Below are positions 8,433 through 16,843 of a stretch of 34,078 nt of DNA, piece by piece (position 1 is the stretch's first letter; every line of letters starts with the position of its first letter). The translations under genes and the position numbers were made by a program. The notes beneath the pieces are model-generated. The model saw only the letters and a program-made list of their open reading frames with translations. It did no database searches and had not been told where the DNA came from. The DNA comes from Candidatus Competibacter phosphatis (GTDB lineage Bacteria; Pseudomonadota; Gammaproteobacteria; Competibacterales; Competibacteraceae): the NCBI RefSeq assembly GCF_012939995.1, contig NZ_SPMZ01000053.1, positions 1 through 34,078 of the forward strand. The letters are read 5' to 3'.

Positions 8433-9260
8433 TTATCGGCTGGTGCCGGTCAAGGCGCGGAAGTCCATCGGCTCGGCGCCCTGGGGTTTTGCGAAGGTGA
8501 AGAGATGATCGGGAAGCTTCGGTTTGAGCTTCCAATCGTAGTATTCCACCATGAAGCGGGGAGCCCCTTGCACATCGGGCAGGATGCCGGCGATCTGGCA
8601 GGGCAGGTCGGTCTTGGCGTCGATCCAGATTTCCCCCGTGATGCCTGGCGCGGCCAGCGCCACATGCTCGCAGCGGGTGCCGCGAATGACGGAGTAGCCG
8701 GCGTAGAAGGCGCTGGTGATATCCCGGGTCAGCTCGGCGTAGGGATCGCTGTAAAGCACATCTTCGAAGGGCAGCAGAATGCCGGCCGTTTTCGCCGCGA
8801 ATGGCACCAATTCGTCGATAGTCTTGGGGGCATCGGTCGTGGCGTAGAGTTTGTGGGTCGGTTCGTAGGCAGTCATCTTTTCGCCGTTGAAGTAGAAATC
8901 GAACGGCGGAGCGTCGCCGCGAATTTCGGCGCTCAGCTTATTGGGCCGCTTGACCGCGACCACTGCTTCGGTGAAGAAGGTGATGAATTGCCCAGTGCCA
9001 CCCGGCGCTTCGGTCGAACTACGAGTGCGGACCACGAACTCCGAGGTAGCGGCCAGCTTGGCGCTCATCTTCTTCAACAAGTCGAGCGCACCCTGTTCCA
9101 TGACCTTGGCGGGGGTGGTGGAGGTGGCGGGGGTGGTAGTTGGCGCGGGCGTCGCTTCCTTCGCCGGCTCGGGCGCTTTCTCCTGGCCAAAAGCCGGGGC
9201 GAGGATCAACGGTGACAGAAAAGCGAACGTCGAGGCGATTCGCCAGAGTTTGGCCTTCAT
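8433..9260 (-). CDS. Periplasmic DUF2092 family protein
   Basis: A 275-residue protein starting at ATG 9260, with an ideal GGAGGT 4-5 bases upstream; a frame beginning at 9272 would start within that ribosome site. Residues 1-26 form a signal peptide (MKAKLWRIASTFAFLSPLIL APAFG). A Pro/Ala/Thr-rich linker follows (about 27-52). The remaining 220 residues match the DUF2092 pattern: a helix (GALDLLKKMSAKLAATSEF), VVAVKRPNKLSAEIRGD, FYFNGEKMTAYEP, and the late segment GEIWIDAKTDLPCQIAG ... PRFMVEYYDWKL. The fold is expected to resemble LolA/LppX lipoprotein carriers, so lipid or hydrophobic ligand binding is a reasonable inference. It is the first gene of the envelope operon; I could not identify its promoter with confidence. 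Confidence 0.82.
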   Translation of the reverse strand: MKAKLWRIASTFAFLSPLILAPAFGQEKAPEPAKEATPAPTTTPATSTTPAKVMEQGALDLLKKMSAKLAATSEFVVRTRSSTEAPGGTGQFITFFTEAVVAVKRPNKLSAEIRGDAPPFDFYFNGEKMTAYEPTHKLYATTDAPKTIDELVPFAAKTAGILLPFEDVLYSDPYAELTRDITSAFYAGYSVIRGTRCEHVALAAPGITGEIWIDAKTDLPCQIAGILPDVQGAPRFMVEYYDWKLKPKLPDHLFTFAKPQGAEPMDFRALTGTSR

Positions 9261-9968
9261 TTTTACCTCCATTAGGTCAGCGGAAATCGGGAAAATGACG
9301 CCCTTGTGCTAGGGAAGGTTCAGGGATTGCGGGGATGTGATGTCCTCGCCATCGAAGGCTTGTCGGGTGCTGGTTCAAGTCGAATCCATGCCCCAATGTC
9401 CCTGGTCTGAACCGGCGTCGCGGTCGAGTCACCAGTAGTACCATTGTCGCCGGGGGCGGGCTGGAAGCCGATCTGGATGGCTTAATCCAGTATAGGTCAG
9501 GGTGGGATGCCTGTTCGTTCAGACCGGATTACTCGTTCCAGCGACCAGCAAGAACGTGGACGAAAGCAAGCTGGAGAAGACGAATCGGCGCATGACTCTG
9601 GATTCCGTTGAGGACGACAAATCGAGATTTGCGGGATGAGCTTGGTGGCGTGAAGGAAATCACCGGAAAAATGGTTCGGGTGATCGGATTTCAGTCAGAG
9701 TCAATCCGACAGGGATGATGGGTTTCCCCTCACACCACCCCGTGCTCCTGAAGGCAACAACCTCAATACGGCAAGCTTGCGTGATTCTCGCCATGGTGCG
9801 CTGGCCTTGCTTGACATTTCGCGACATTTTATTTGCACGATGAGACAGAGGCGGTCGACATTTGCCATCGAAAGCAGCGATGGGCGATCGGCAACTGGAT
9901 TGATTCGCGGAAGGCTCACTCAGTGTGCCGCCGCACTCGCACCGGGAAGGGGCAGCGGGATCAAGTGG
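9261..9968. other. 0.7 kb intergenic region with no supportable gene
   Basis: This stretch separates the AraC-type regulator's stop codon from the start of the envelope operon, both on the minus strand. No frame has a plausible coding signature or recognised domain. Besides the GACATT repeats at 9813-9863, I see no clear promoter, terminator, RNA gene or insertion end. Confidence 0.6.
9813..9863. promoter_or_regulatory. Direct repeats of GACATTT, possible regulator binding site
   Basis: GACATTT occurs at 9813-9819, 9823-9829 and 9857-9863. The first two are exactly 10 bases apart, one helical turn, as expected for the two half-contacts of an AraC-family DNA-binding domain. The site lies upstream of the envelope operon and just past the AraC-type gene. 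A near-identical pair occurs at 28361-28378. Binding is inferred only from pattern and position. Confidence 0.3.
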
Positions 9969-11036
9969 TTAATCGTGCTGGAGCGCTGCCCGCCAGGCGG
10001 CGGGGGTCGCACCGGACCAGCGGCGGAACGCGCGGGTGAAGGCGCTGGTGCTGGCGTAGTTGAGGGAAACCGCAATGTCCACCATCGGCATCCGCGTATC
10101 CCTGAGCAGTTGCTGGGCGATCTCGAAGCGGGTTTCGTCCAGCAACTGTTTGAAGGTGATCCCCAGCGCGTTCAGCCGCCGGTTCAAGGTGCGTCGATGC
10201 ATCGCAAGGAGTAATGCCGTCTGATCCACGGAAGGGCATCCCGCGACGATCAGGCTCTGCAAGATCCGACGTAACTGGCTGACAAAATCACCATCGCTCA
10301 GCACGTTGAGCGTTTCGATCTCCGCTTCTAGAATTCGGCGCAACTGCGGGTTGACACCCTGCATGGGTTGGTCGAGCCAAGTCGCGGGAAAGACCAGCGC
10401 CGTCCGCTCGGCATCGAAGCGCAGAGGTACCTTGAAAAAAGCGCGGTAGGGTTCCCGATCCACGGGTTCGGCATGGCAAAACAGGACTTCGGACGGTTGC
10501 CATTTAGCCCCACACAGCGTTTTCATGAGGTTGAAGGCGATCGCCATCGCACCGTCGTAGATTTGGTCGGTACTGGCAACGTTCTTCTGGTAAATGGTGT
10601 ACCCCAGCATCGCTGTCTCATTCTGAACCTCCAGCGTTGGGACAGCGCCGCGATCGTGCAGATGCAGGTGCAGGACAAAGTTACGGAGCGCGGTCCGAAC
10701 GTCCGGCGAGTGCTGTGACAGCAACCCCACAATGCCGAGCGACGAAATCCCTCCTTGTCGCCCCACCAGGAGCCCGAAGTGTGGACAGCCGCTCCGCGCC
10801 ACGCACAGGCTCAAGACTTGGCCCAAGGCTGTGAAGGAGATCGTATTTTCAGGATCTTCGAAGAGCGCGGGATCGATCCCGGCCTCTCGCATGACGTCGA
10901 TGGGATCGACCGTCATTTCGCGGAGCAATTGCGGAATTGGAATGAGTGGGCCGATCCGCAGCGTGCCGTCCATGACCAATGCCAAACCTGAGCGCGACCG
11001 AACGGACCCGGATACCGGAAATTGCTGAATCGCCAT
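9969..11036 (-). CDS. AraC-family transcriptional regulator (OruR/ArgR-like architecture)
   Basis: A 355-residue cytoplasmic regulator starting at ATG 11036, with GAGG 9 bases upstream; an in-frame ATG at 11057 lacks a ribosome site. Residues about 35-215 match the Arabinose_bd-type ligand-sensing domain (VDPIDVMREAGIDPALFEDP, SGCPHFGLLVGRQGGISSLG, LHLHLHDRGAVPTL). Residues about 255-350 are the AraC DNA-binding domain with two helix-turn-helices (LLLAMHRRTLNRRLNALGIT and PMVDIAVSLNYASTSAFTRA), ending RRWSGATPAAWR. The sensed ligand is unknown; relatives respond to amino acids or hydrophobic compounds. It lies upstream of the envelope operon on the same strand, which makes that operon a candidate target. 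A 13-bp palindrome sits upstream of its start. Confidence 0.88.
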   Translation of the reverse strand: MAIQQFPVSGSVRSRSGLALVMDGTLRIGPLIPIPQLLREMTVDPIDVMREAGIDPALFEDPENTISFTALGQVLSLCVARSGCPHFGLLVGRQGGISSLGIVGLLSQHSPDVRTALRNFVLHLHLHDRGAVPTLEVQNETAMLGYTIYQKNVASTDQIYDGAMAIAFNLMKTLCGAKWQPSEVLFCHAEPVDREPYRAFFKVPLRFDAERTALVFPATWLDQPMQGVNPQLRRILEAEIETLNVLSDGDFVSQLRRILQSLIVAGCPSVDQTALLLAMHRRTLNRRLNALGITFKQLLDETRFEIAQQLLRDTRMPMVDIAVSLNYASTSAFTRAFRRWSGATPAAWRAALQHD

Positions 11037-11081
11037 CGCGCCAGACCTCACTGGCATCGTCGTCGCCAGGTTTATTGTTGA

Positions 11082-11094
11082 ATGAACGGTTCAT
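11082..11094. promoter_or_regulatory. Palindrome upstream of the AraC-type gene
   Basis: ATGAACGGTTCAT is a perfect odd palindrome about 46 bases upstream of the regulator's start codon. It could be an operator for autoregulation or another dimeric regulator; a chance palindrome cannot be excluded. Confidence 0.25.
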
Positions 11095-11158
11095 GCGCCG
11101 CTCTCTACTCAGTCTGGACCCCGCGCCGCAACCAACGTTTCGACGATTGACGAAAGAG

Positions 11159-11201
11159 AAAAGCGACCGTGATCAAGATTAGTTGATCACGGTCGCTTTT
11201 T
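11159..11201. terminator. Strong 18-bp hairpin, bidirectional terminator
   Basis: AAAAGCGACCGTGATCAA (11159-11176) and its exact complement TTGATCACGGTCGCTTTT (11183-11200) flank a 6-base loop, GATTAG. The stem has A-runs on one side and T-runs on the other, so it can work in both directions. On the minus strand it would stop transcripts leaving the HAD hydrolase gene at 11418 and insulate the AraC-type gene. The 11202-11417 interval holds no gene I can support. Confidence 0.8.
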
Positions 11202-11417
11202 GCTGGATGAGCGATGGGATGAACCTCACCCAGACCTCTCCAAGCCACGCCGTGGCTCAGCGTGAGGAGCATCCTAGAGGGTTCCGCATGCCCTGCGAGG
11301 GGAAGGAGGACAAGCACACCAATGATCGCTGGTTGACGCGGGGTAACACGGGATTGAACAGACCCACACCCCATCGCATCGCCCATAAATCTCTTGGCGA
11401 AGGTGTTATCCGGGTTC

Positions 11418-11969
11418 TCAAGGCGTGGCGGCCATCCATCGCAAGGCTTGCGTCAGGCTTGGCAGGAATCGCTCGATGGCCGGCGCGGGCCGTGGCGCGA
11501 AACGCGCATGCCAGTAAGGATTGGCACGAATCCGCGCATCGACCTCGTCGAGGATGCGCGCCGTCCAGTCGGGATCGTCGGGCGCCACGGTCAGCACCTC
11601 GAACCGATGCTCCGCCCCTTCCATGGCCACGCCCGGCGAATCGTCCACATGCAGGTCGATGCCGAAAGCGGGAGGATACTTCGACGGCCCGCGCAAGCCG
11701 ACTTTTCGCTCGTGCACGGTCCGGTTGATCACGCCTTCAACCTGGATTCCGCAACTACCGAACCAGGATTTCAGGTAGTGGGTAGATCGATCGGAGGAAG
11801 TGTAGATCCAGATCTTGCAACGTCTGCGGACCAGCGCCGCCATCAGCGACTCCGTACCCCGTCGCAGACGTTCGGGGTAGCGCCAGCGACGCCAGCGGGA
11901 AATTTCCCGTTCGGTGGGCACGGACGCATCGCAAACCAGGGTGTCGTCGATATCGAAGGAAATACGCAT
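11418..11969 (-). CDS. HAD-superfamily hydrolase-like protein
   Basis: A 183-residue protein beginning MRISFDIDDTLVCD: the first HAD motif DxDxT/V with nucleophile Asp6 and acid Asp8 at the extreme N-terminus. Motif II is the Thr/Ser in IWIYTSSDRS, and HVDDSPG fits motif IV. The region between reads RRGTESLMAALVRRRCKIW, the usual helix before motif II. No large cap domain is present. HAD proteins dephosphorylate small phosphorylated metabolites; the substrate here is unknown. It is the last gene of the ppk transcription unit, 25 bases after ppk1, so a role in phosphate recovery is plausible but unproven. Its ribosome site is weak (AGAG). A terminator follows at 11159-11201. Confidence 0.75.
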   Translation of the reverse strand: MRISFDIDDTLVCDASVPTEREISRWRRWRYPERLRRGTESLMAALVRRRCKIWIYTSSDRSTHYLKSWFGSCGIQVEGVINRTVHERKVGLRGPSKYPPAFGIDLHVDDSPGVAMEGAEHRFEVLTVAPDDPDWTARILDEVDARIRANPYWHARFAPRPAPAIERFLPSLTQALRWMAATP

Positions 11970-11994
11970 GAATCAAGCTCTTATCGTTATTAGA

Positions 11995-14196
11995 TCAGGG
12001 TAGGATCGCCGCGCGACGCCGGGTCAAATCCATCAGCCAAGCATGAGTCCCCAACACGGCCGGCCCCGTTCCTTCTTCGGTCGATTGGCTGCGGACGTAA
12101 CTGCCGTCGGGTTGCATCGACCACGCCTGCCGGCGGTCTTGCAGGCAAATGTCGAGAATCTCCCACAAGCGCTCGCGCGCCGCCCGATCCTCGACCGGCG
12201 CCGCCGCTTCGACCCGACGCGACAGATTGCGGAACATCCAATCGGCCGAACCGATATAGAACTCGCCCGCCAGCGGGTCTTCCTGGCCGTTGGCGAAATG
12301 GAAAATCCGCGAATGTTCGAGAAAACGGCCGATGATCGAACGTACCCGTACGTTCTCGGTCCAGCCGGGCACGCCGGGCGCCAGGCAGCAGAAGCCGCGC
12401 ACGATCAGATCGACCGGCACGCCGGCTTGCGAGGCCGCCGACAGCGCCCGCGCCAGCACCAGATCCTCGACCTGATTCATCTTGGCGACGATGCGCGCCG
12501 GCCGTCCGGCTTGATGGTGTTCGATTTCCCGTTCGATGTTTTGCAGGAAGCGCTGGCGCATGTTGATCGGCGCGACCAGCAGCTTTTCGAAACGCGGCGC
12601 GCGCGAGCAGCCGGTCAGATAATGAAACAGGTTGACCACATCCATGGTGATGGCCGGATTGCAGGTCAACAGGCCGACGTCGGTGTACAGCCGGGCAGTC
12701 TTGACGTGGTAGTTGCCGGTGCCGACATGGGCGTAGCAGCGCAGGTCGTGCCCTTCCTTGCGCACCACCAGCGCCACCTTGGTGTGAGTCTTCAGTCCCA
12801 TCACGCCATAGGTGACGTGCGCGCCGGCCTTTTGCAGCTCCTGAGCCCACAGCAGGTTGCGAGCCTCGTCAAAGCGCGCCTTCAGCTCGATCGCGCAGGC
12901 GACCTGCTTGCCGGCCTCGGCGGCGCGGATCAGCGAGCGCACGAACGGTGTGTCGTCGCCGACCCGGTAGACCGTCATCTTGATTGCCACCGTCTGCGGA
13001 TCGATGGCGGCGTCGCTGATGAAGTTCTCGACGCTCAGATCGAAGCTGTCATACGGATGATGGAGCAGCAGGTCGCCGGCCTGGATGGCCGCGAAGATAT
13101 CGGTGTCCGCATCGGGCAGGCGCGGCGGCGGCAACGGCGTCCAGTGCGGGTCGCGCAGACTCGGTACATCCAGGCCGGCGATCTGGAACAGGCCGGTGTA
13201 ATCGAGCAGGCCGGGCAGTTCGTACACGTCGTCCTCGGTCAGCTCGAACCGCTCCATCAGCCCCTGCCGCAGCGCGGGGTTGACGTCCGGCGCCAGATCC
13301 ATCCGCACCACCGGTTCGAAGCGCCGTTGTCGCAGCGCCTCGGTCACCGCCTCGCGCAGGCTTTCCTCCTCCTCGTCGAGCTCGATCTCGGCGTTGCGCA
13401 GGATGCGAAACAGTGAAGCGTCGATGAATTCCATGCCGGGAAACAGCTTGTCGGCGCTGTGCCGGATCAGATCCTCCAGCCGCAGGAAGCGCCGCTCGCC
13501 GGGCGCGGCATCGGCCTTGAGCGGAATCCACGACGGCAGCATGGTCGGAATCTTGACCCGCACCGGTACGTATTCCTCCGACTCCGGGTTGCGCAGGATG
13601 AAACCCCAGTTGGTCGATAGATTCGACATGAACGGGAAGGGGTGCGCCGGGTCCAGGCCGAGCGGGGTCAGCGCCGGGGAAACGTTGCGGTCGAAAAAAT
13701 GGGAGGCTTCGTCCCGCTGGGCTTCGGTCAGTTCGTCCCAGGCGGCGAGGAGGATACCGTGACAGGCTAGCTTCGGGAGCAAGGCTTGGTAGCAGCGCGC
13801 CTGCTCCACCAGCAGGTCGAGCACCGATTTGCGGATTTGCGCGAGCCGATCGCGCGCACTGCCGGTCCGCGCCACCGGATCGTCCTCGCTTTCGACCTCC
13901 GCCACGCCGCGCAGCAACCCGACCCGCTTCATGTAGAACTCGTCGAGATTCGAGGTGAAGATCGCCAGGAACTTGAGCCGTTCCAGCAGCGGCGTGCGCT
14001 CGTCCAGCGCCTCGTGCAGCACGCGCCGGTTGAATTCGAGCCAGCTTAGATCGCGATCGACCCAGGCGTGGGCCAGCAACCCCTCGCGCGGGGCGAGCGG
14101 CTGTTCGGATTCCGCCTTTCGCCGCGTCCGGGCACGTTTGGGTTTGACCCGCTGCAAGCTCAGGGACGGCCGGGTTTCGTTATCGTTAGGGGACAT
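11995..14196 (-). CDS. ppk1: Polyphosphate kinase 1
   Basis: A 733-residue enzyme that reversibly transfers the gamma-phosphate of ATP to polyphosphate. After a basic N-terminal extension (residues 1-40), the N-domain begins with DRDLSWLEFNRRVLHEALDE and FLAIFTSNLDEFYMKRVG. The head domain and C1/C2 catalytic domains follow (HHPYDSF; KMTVYRV; IELKARFDEARNL). The two active-site histidines are visible as His471 (GLKTHTK) and His490 (YAHVGTGNYH), with the 19-residue spacing of the E. coli enzyme (His435/His454). Length is normal for the family. GGAAA precedes the ATG at 14196, which overlaps the end of the Fic-like gene by 11 bases, so the two are probably translationally coupled. It sits downstream of the pst genes, consistent with Pho-linked expression. 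Confidence 0.97.
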   Translation of the reverse strand: MSPNDNETRPSLSLQRVKPKRARTRRKAESEQPLAPREGLLAHAWVDRDLSWLEFNRRVLHEALDERTPLLERLKFLAIFTSNLDEFYMKRVGLLRGVAEVESEDDPVARTGSARDRLAQIRKSVLDLLVEQARCYQALLPKLACHGILLAAWDELTEAQRDEASHFFDRNVSPALTPLGLDPAHPFPFMSNLSTNWGFILRNPESEEYVPVRVKIPTMLPSWIPLKADAAPGERRFLRLEDLIRHSADKLFPGMEFIDASLFRILRNAEIELDEEEESLREAVTEALRQRRFEPVVRMDLAPDVNPALRQGLMERFELTEDDVYELPGLLDYTGLFQIAGLDVPSLRDPHWTPLPPPRLPDADTDIFAAIQAGDLLLHHPYDSFDLSVENFISDAAIDPQTVAIKMTVYRVGDDTPFVRSLIRAAEAGKQVACAIELKARFDEARNLLWAQELQKAGAHVTYGVMGLKTHTKVALVVRKEGHDLRCYAHVGTGNYHVKTARLYTDVGLLTCNPAITMDVVNLFHYLTGCSRAPRFEKLLVAPINMRQRFLQNIEREIEHHQAGRPARIVAKMNQVEDLVLARALSAASQAGVPVDLIVRGFCCLAPGVPGWTENVRVRSIIGRFLEHSRIFHFANGQEDPLAGEFYIGSADWMFRNLSRRVEAAAPVEDRAARERLWEILDICLQDRRQAWSMQPDGSYVRSQSTEEGTGPAVLGTHAWLMDLTRRRAAILP

Positions 14197-14893
14197 TCAG
14201 GGTTTCCTTCAATGATGATCTCGGATTCACCGGCGCGGGGGTCGTCAGTAAGTAGTCGGAACCGGGCTGATCTTGCAGAAATCGGGCAAAGCGCTTCTTG
14301 ATGCCCGGCAACCGGAAGAGCGCCAAGGGACCGAGTTTGTTGGTTTCGCGGATCACCGTCGATGGATCGAAATAGGTCCGGGCATTCTCCACTGTCAGCA
14401 CGAAAGGCGGCAAGCCATTCCGCAGCAGGACATAGCTCGCGACCAGAACGCCGGTGCGATGATTGCCCTCGATGAACAGTTGCGGTTTGCTAAGAATGCG
14501 CACGTAGAGGCCTGCGGCCAGTTTCCAGGCCGGCTCGTGCCGATGGCGGAAGTACCACTCGACGATATCCTCGATCCCGCCTTGCCGTTCTTCGTAGAAA
14601 TAGCGTTCGGTGGCCTTGATGTGCGCGGCGAATTCAGCGCGCCGCTCCGGGTTCCGACCGCATAGCACCAGGGTATTCAATTCCAGCAGGTGCTTGTGTT
14701 GGCCCATAACGAAAAAGTCGATGCCCGCATCCACCAGGGCATCGACGTAGGCATAACCCGCCAGCAGATTTTCGACGACCTCGTCACTCATCGGGTCCCG
14801 CTGCCAGCTCAGTTGCTGGTTGATGACCTCGAATTCCATTTGTACCCGACGCAGGGATGTCGCGATCGCCTCCAGGTCCAACGCCGCTCTCAT
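14186..14893 (-). CDS. Fic-like protein with altered catalytic motif, coupled to ppk1
   Basis: A 235-residue protein starting at ATG 14893 (GAGAG just upstream), 20 bases after pstS1. The C-terminal half resembles the Fic fold: the loop PQLFIEGNHRTG at residues 137-148 corresponds to the Fic motif HxFx(D/E)GNGRxxR. In this copy the catalytic His is Gln138, the third motif Gly is His145, and the final Arg is replaced by Val149, whereas Phe140, Glu142, Gly143, Asn144 and Arg146 remain. AMPylation by the usual mechanism is therefore doubtful; phosphotransfer, nucleotide binding or a scaffold role is possible. The N-terminal helix-rich region (about 1-110) is not recognised. The stop overlaps the ppk1 start, implying a function with polyphosphate synthesis or Pi uptake. 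I am fairly sure of the Fic relationship, not of activity. Confidence 0.7.
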   Translation of the reverse strand: MRAALDLEAIATSLRRVQMEFEVINQQLSWQRDPMSDEVVENLLAGYAYVDALVDAGIDFFVMGQHKHLLELNTLVLCGRNPERRAEFAAHIKATERYFYEERQGGIEDIVEWYFRHRHEPAWKLAAGLYVRILSKPQLFIEGNHRTGVLVASYVLLRNGLPPFVLTVENARTYFDPSTVIRETNKLGPLALFRLPGIKKRFARFLQDQPGSDYLLTTPAPVNPRSSLKETLNVP

Positions 14894-14913
14894 CTCTCAT
14901 CAGGTGGTTGGGT

Positions 14914-15981
14914 TTATTGCACGGCATCCACTGCCGCGCGGGCGCGCATCGCCAAATCGGCGGGCAGGGGAATATAGCCCATATCGCCGCTGAAGCGTTG
15001 TCCATCGGTCAGTGCCCAGTCGACGAACCCTTTCAACGCCATCCCTTTTTGCGGCTCGACATAATGATTGTGCAGCAGCAACCAAGTTAAGGTGATGATT
15101 GGATACGAGTCTTCACCGTCGGGATCGGGTAGGAACAGCCGTAAATTACTGGGAACCTGGTTGACGTTGGCGGCCAGTGCGGCTTGACCGCTTTGCGGGC
15201 CGGGTTCGACATAACGCCCGGCCTTGTTTTGCAAATAGACCATGGGCAACCCCAGCCGCTTGGCGAAGCCGTATTCGACGTAACCGATCGACCCCCAACT
15301 GTGCTTGATGCGCCCGGCGACCCCTTCGTTGCCACGAGCCACCGTGGAGATCCCCGGCCATTCGATGAGCTTGCCGATGCCCGGACCCTGAGTGCGCCAA
15401 GCCTCGCTGATCGTACTTAGATGGTTGGTCAGGGCATAGGTGGTGCCACTGCTGTCCTTGCGCGCCACCAGCGTGATCGTTTGCTTGGGCAGCTTCAGGT
15501 CCGGGTTGAGCGCTTGAATGCGCGGATCGTCCCATTGCCGGATCTTGCCGGCGAAAATATCGGCGTAAACATCCCGGCTCAACTTCAACGTCCCTTTCAC
15601 ATCCGGCAGGTTGTAGGCCAGAACGATGATGCCCGCCGTGGTGGGAACCAGCGTCACCCCGGCTTTTGCCTGGGCGATTTGCGCGTCGCTCAGGGCTGCG
15701 TCGCTGGCGCCGAAATCGACTTTCTGCTCCAGGAACAACTGGCTACCCTCGCCACTGCCGACACCCTGATACTTGATGGAGATGTTGGGATTGGCCTGGG
15801 TGTAAACGTCAATCCATTTTTGATAGAGCGGCGCGGGGAAAGTCGCGCCCGCCCCTCGCAACTCGACTTGACCTTTTGCCGACGGATCGGCCGATACCGG
15901 ATTCTGGCCAAGCGCCAAGGGAACCACGGCGGTGCAGCCAAACGCGGCAATCGCCGCCAATAGCCATCGCATTGCCATCAT
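14914..15981 (-). CDS. pstS: Phosphate ABC transporter substrate-binding protein (third copy in reading order)
   Basis: A periplasmic phosphate-binding protein of about 355 residues. Two adjacent ATGs (15981 and 15978) follow AGGAGAGC; the second has the better spacing. Residues 1-26 are a signal peptide (ends ALG). PstS hallmarks are present: ELRGAGATFPAPLYQKWID at the N-terminus, GVGSGEGSQLFLEQKVDFGA with the Pi-binding Ser/Asp, LVARKDSSGTTYALTNHLS (second Pi-binding loop), and the end GYIPLPADL. It delivers Pi to the PstC/PstA channel. It follows pstB by 14 bases, an unusual position, since pstS normally precedes pstC. It is the most diverged in linker regions of three paralogues here and may differ in affinity. 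Confidence 0.95.
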   Translation of the reverse strand: MMAMRWLLAAIAAFGCTAVVPLALGQNPVSADPSAKGQVELRGAGATFPAPLYQKWIDVYTQANPNISIKYQGVGSGEGSQLFLEQKVDFGASDAALSDAQIAQAKAGVTLVPTTAGIIVLAYNLPDVKGTLKLSRDVYADIFAGKIRQWDDPRIQALNPDLKLPKQTITLVARKDSSGTTYALTNHLSTISEAWRTQGPGIGKLIEWPGISTVARGNEGVAGRIKHSWGSIGYVEYGFAKRLGLPMVYLQNKAGRYVEPGPQSGQAALAANVNQVPSNLRLFLPDPDGEDSYPIITLTWLLLHNHYVEPQKGMALKGFVDWALTDGQRFSGDMGYIPLPADLAMRARAAVDAVQ

Positions 15982-15995
15982 GCTCTCCTTCGGCT

Positions 15996-16823
15996 TCAAC
16001 TGAACTCGCCTCGGACGTATTTCCGGGTCAGCTCTTCTTGAGGGTCCTCGAAAATCCGCTGGGTAGCCCCCATTTCGACCAGATAACCGGTACGGCTGCC
16101 TTGGGAAATATCCACACCCATGAAGGCCGTCGTATCCGCCACCCGCATGGCCTGTTGCATGTTGTGGGTCACGATGGCAATGGTGTAGTTCTCCTTGAGT
16201 TCGAGCATCAGTTCCTCGACCTTGCGGGTAGCGATGGGGTCCAGCGCCGAACAGGGTTCGTCCATCAGCAACACGTCGGGCTCGGTGGCGATGGCGCGGG
16301 CGATGCACAAGCGTTGTTGCTGGCCACCGGACAACGACAGTCCGCTGTTCTTGAGTTTGTCCTTGACCTCGTTCCACAAGGCCGCGCCGTTCAGGGCCTT
16401 TTCCACCCGTTCGTCCATGTTGCCCTTGAAGCGGTTCAGGCGCAGTCCAAAGGCGACGTTGTCGTAAATGCTCATCGAGAACGGATTGGGCTGTTGGAAC
16501 ACCATGCCGATATAGCGACGCACCACCACCGGGTCCACTTTCTTGTCGTAGATATCCTGACCGTGGTAGGTGACCTTGCCCTCGAAGCGAAAGACCGGGA
16601 TCAAGTCGTTCATCCGGTTGAGACTGCGCAACACGGTGCTTTTGCCGCAACCGGAAGGACCGATGAAACCGATGATCTTGTTTTTCTCGATCGGCAAATG
16701 GCTGTCGCGCACAGCCAGGAAATCGCCGTAGAAGATTTTCTGGACCTGACAATCCATTACCGTGTTGCCGAAAGTGGTGGTCGGGGCGGCTTCAACCGCC
16801 GCCGTTTCCGCAATTGCATTCAT
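15996..16823 (-). CDS. pstB: Phosphate ABC transporter ATPase
   Basis: A 275-residue ABC ATPase that powers high-affinity phosphate import at the inner membrane. Walker A is GPSGCGKST (about residues 54-62), the Q-loop is VFQQPNPF, the ABC signature is [14 protein letters not shown], Walker B is [13 protein letters not shown], and the switch His is in [19 protein letters not shown] and [12 protein letters not shown] are PstB-specific segments. The first 20 residues are a non-conserved Ala/Thr-rich tail. GAGG lies 9 bases before the ATG at 16823. It follows pstA by 20 bases in the same operon. No key residue is missing. Confidence 0.98.
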   Translation of the reverse strand: MNAIAETAAVEAAPTTTFGNTVMDCQVQKIFYGDFLAVRDSHLPIEKNKIIGFIGPSGCGKSTVLRSLNRMNDLIPVFRFEGKVTYHGQDIYDKKVDPVVVRRYIGMVFQQPNPFSMSIYDNVAFGLRLNRFKGNMDERVEKALNGAALWNEVKDKLKNSGLSLSGGQQQRLCIARAIATEPDVLLMDEPCSALDPIATRKVEELMLELKENYTIAIVTHNMQQAMRVADTTAFMGVDISQGSRTGYLVEMGATQRIFEDPQEELTRKYVRGEFS

Positions 16824-16843
16824 AGTCGATAACCTCGAAAACC

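Noticed and set aside
9811..9840. TTGACA followed by AT-rich sequence as a plus-strand promoter
   Set aside because: No -10 hexamer at 16-18 bases and no plus-strand gene downstream; it would run antisense into the AraC-type gene.
12043..13416. Long plus-strand open frame opposite ppk1 (457 codons)
   Set aside because: It is the antisense of a fully conserved ppk1 and shows no domain; long antisense frames are expected in GC-rich genes.
14914..16752. A single 612-codon minus-strand frame covering pstS and much of pstB
   Set aside because: Only the part below 15981 is PstS; the upstream part is the shadow frame of pstB, which is intact in its own frame.
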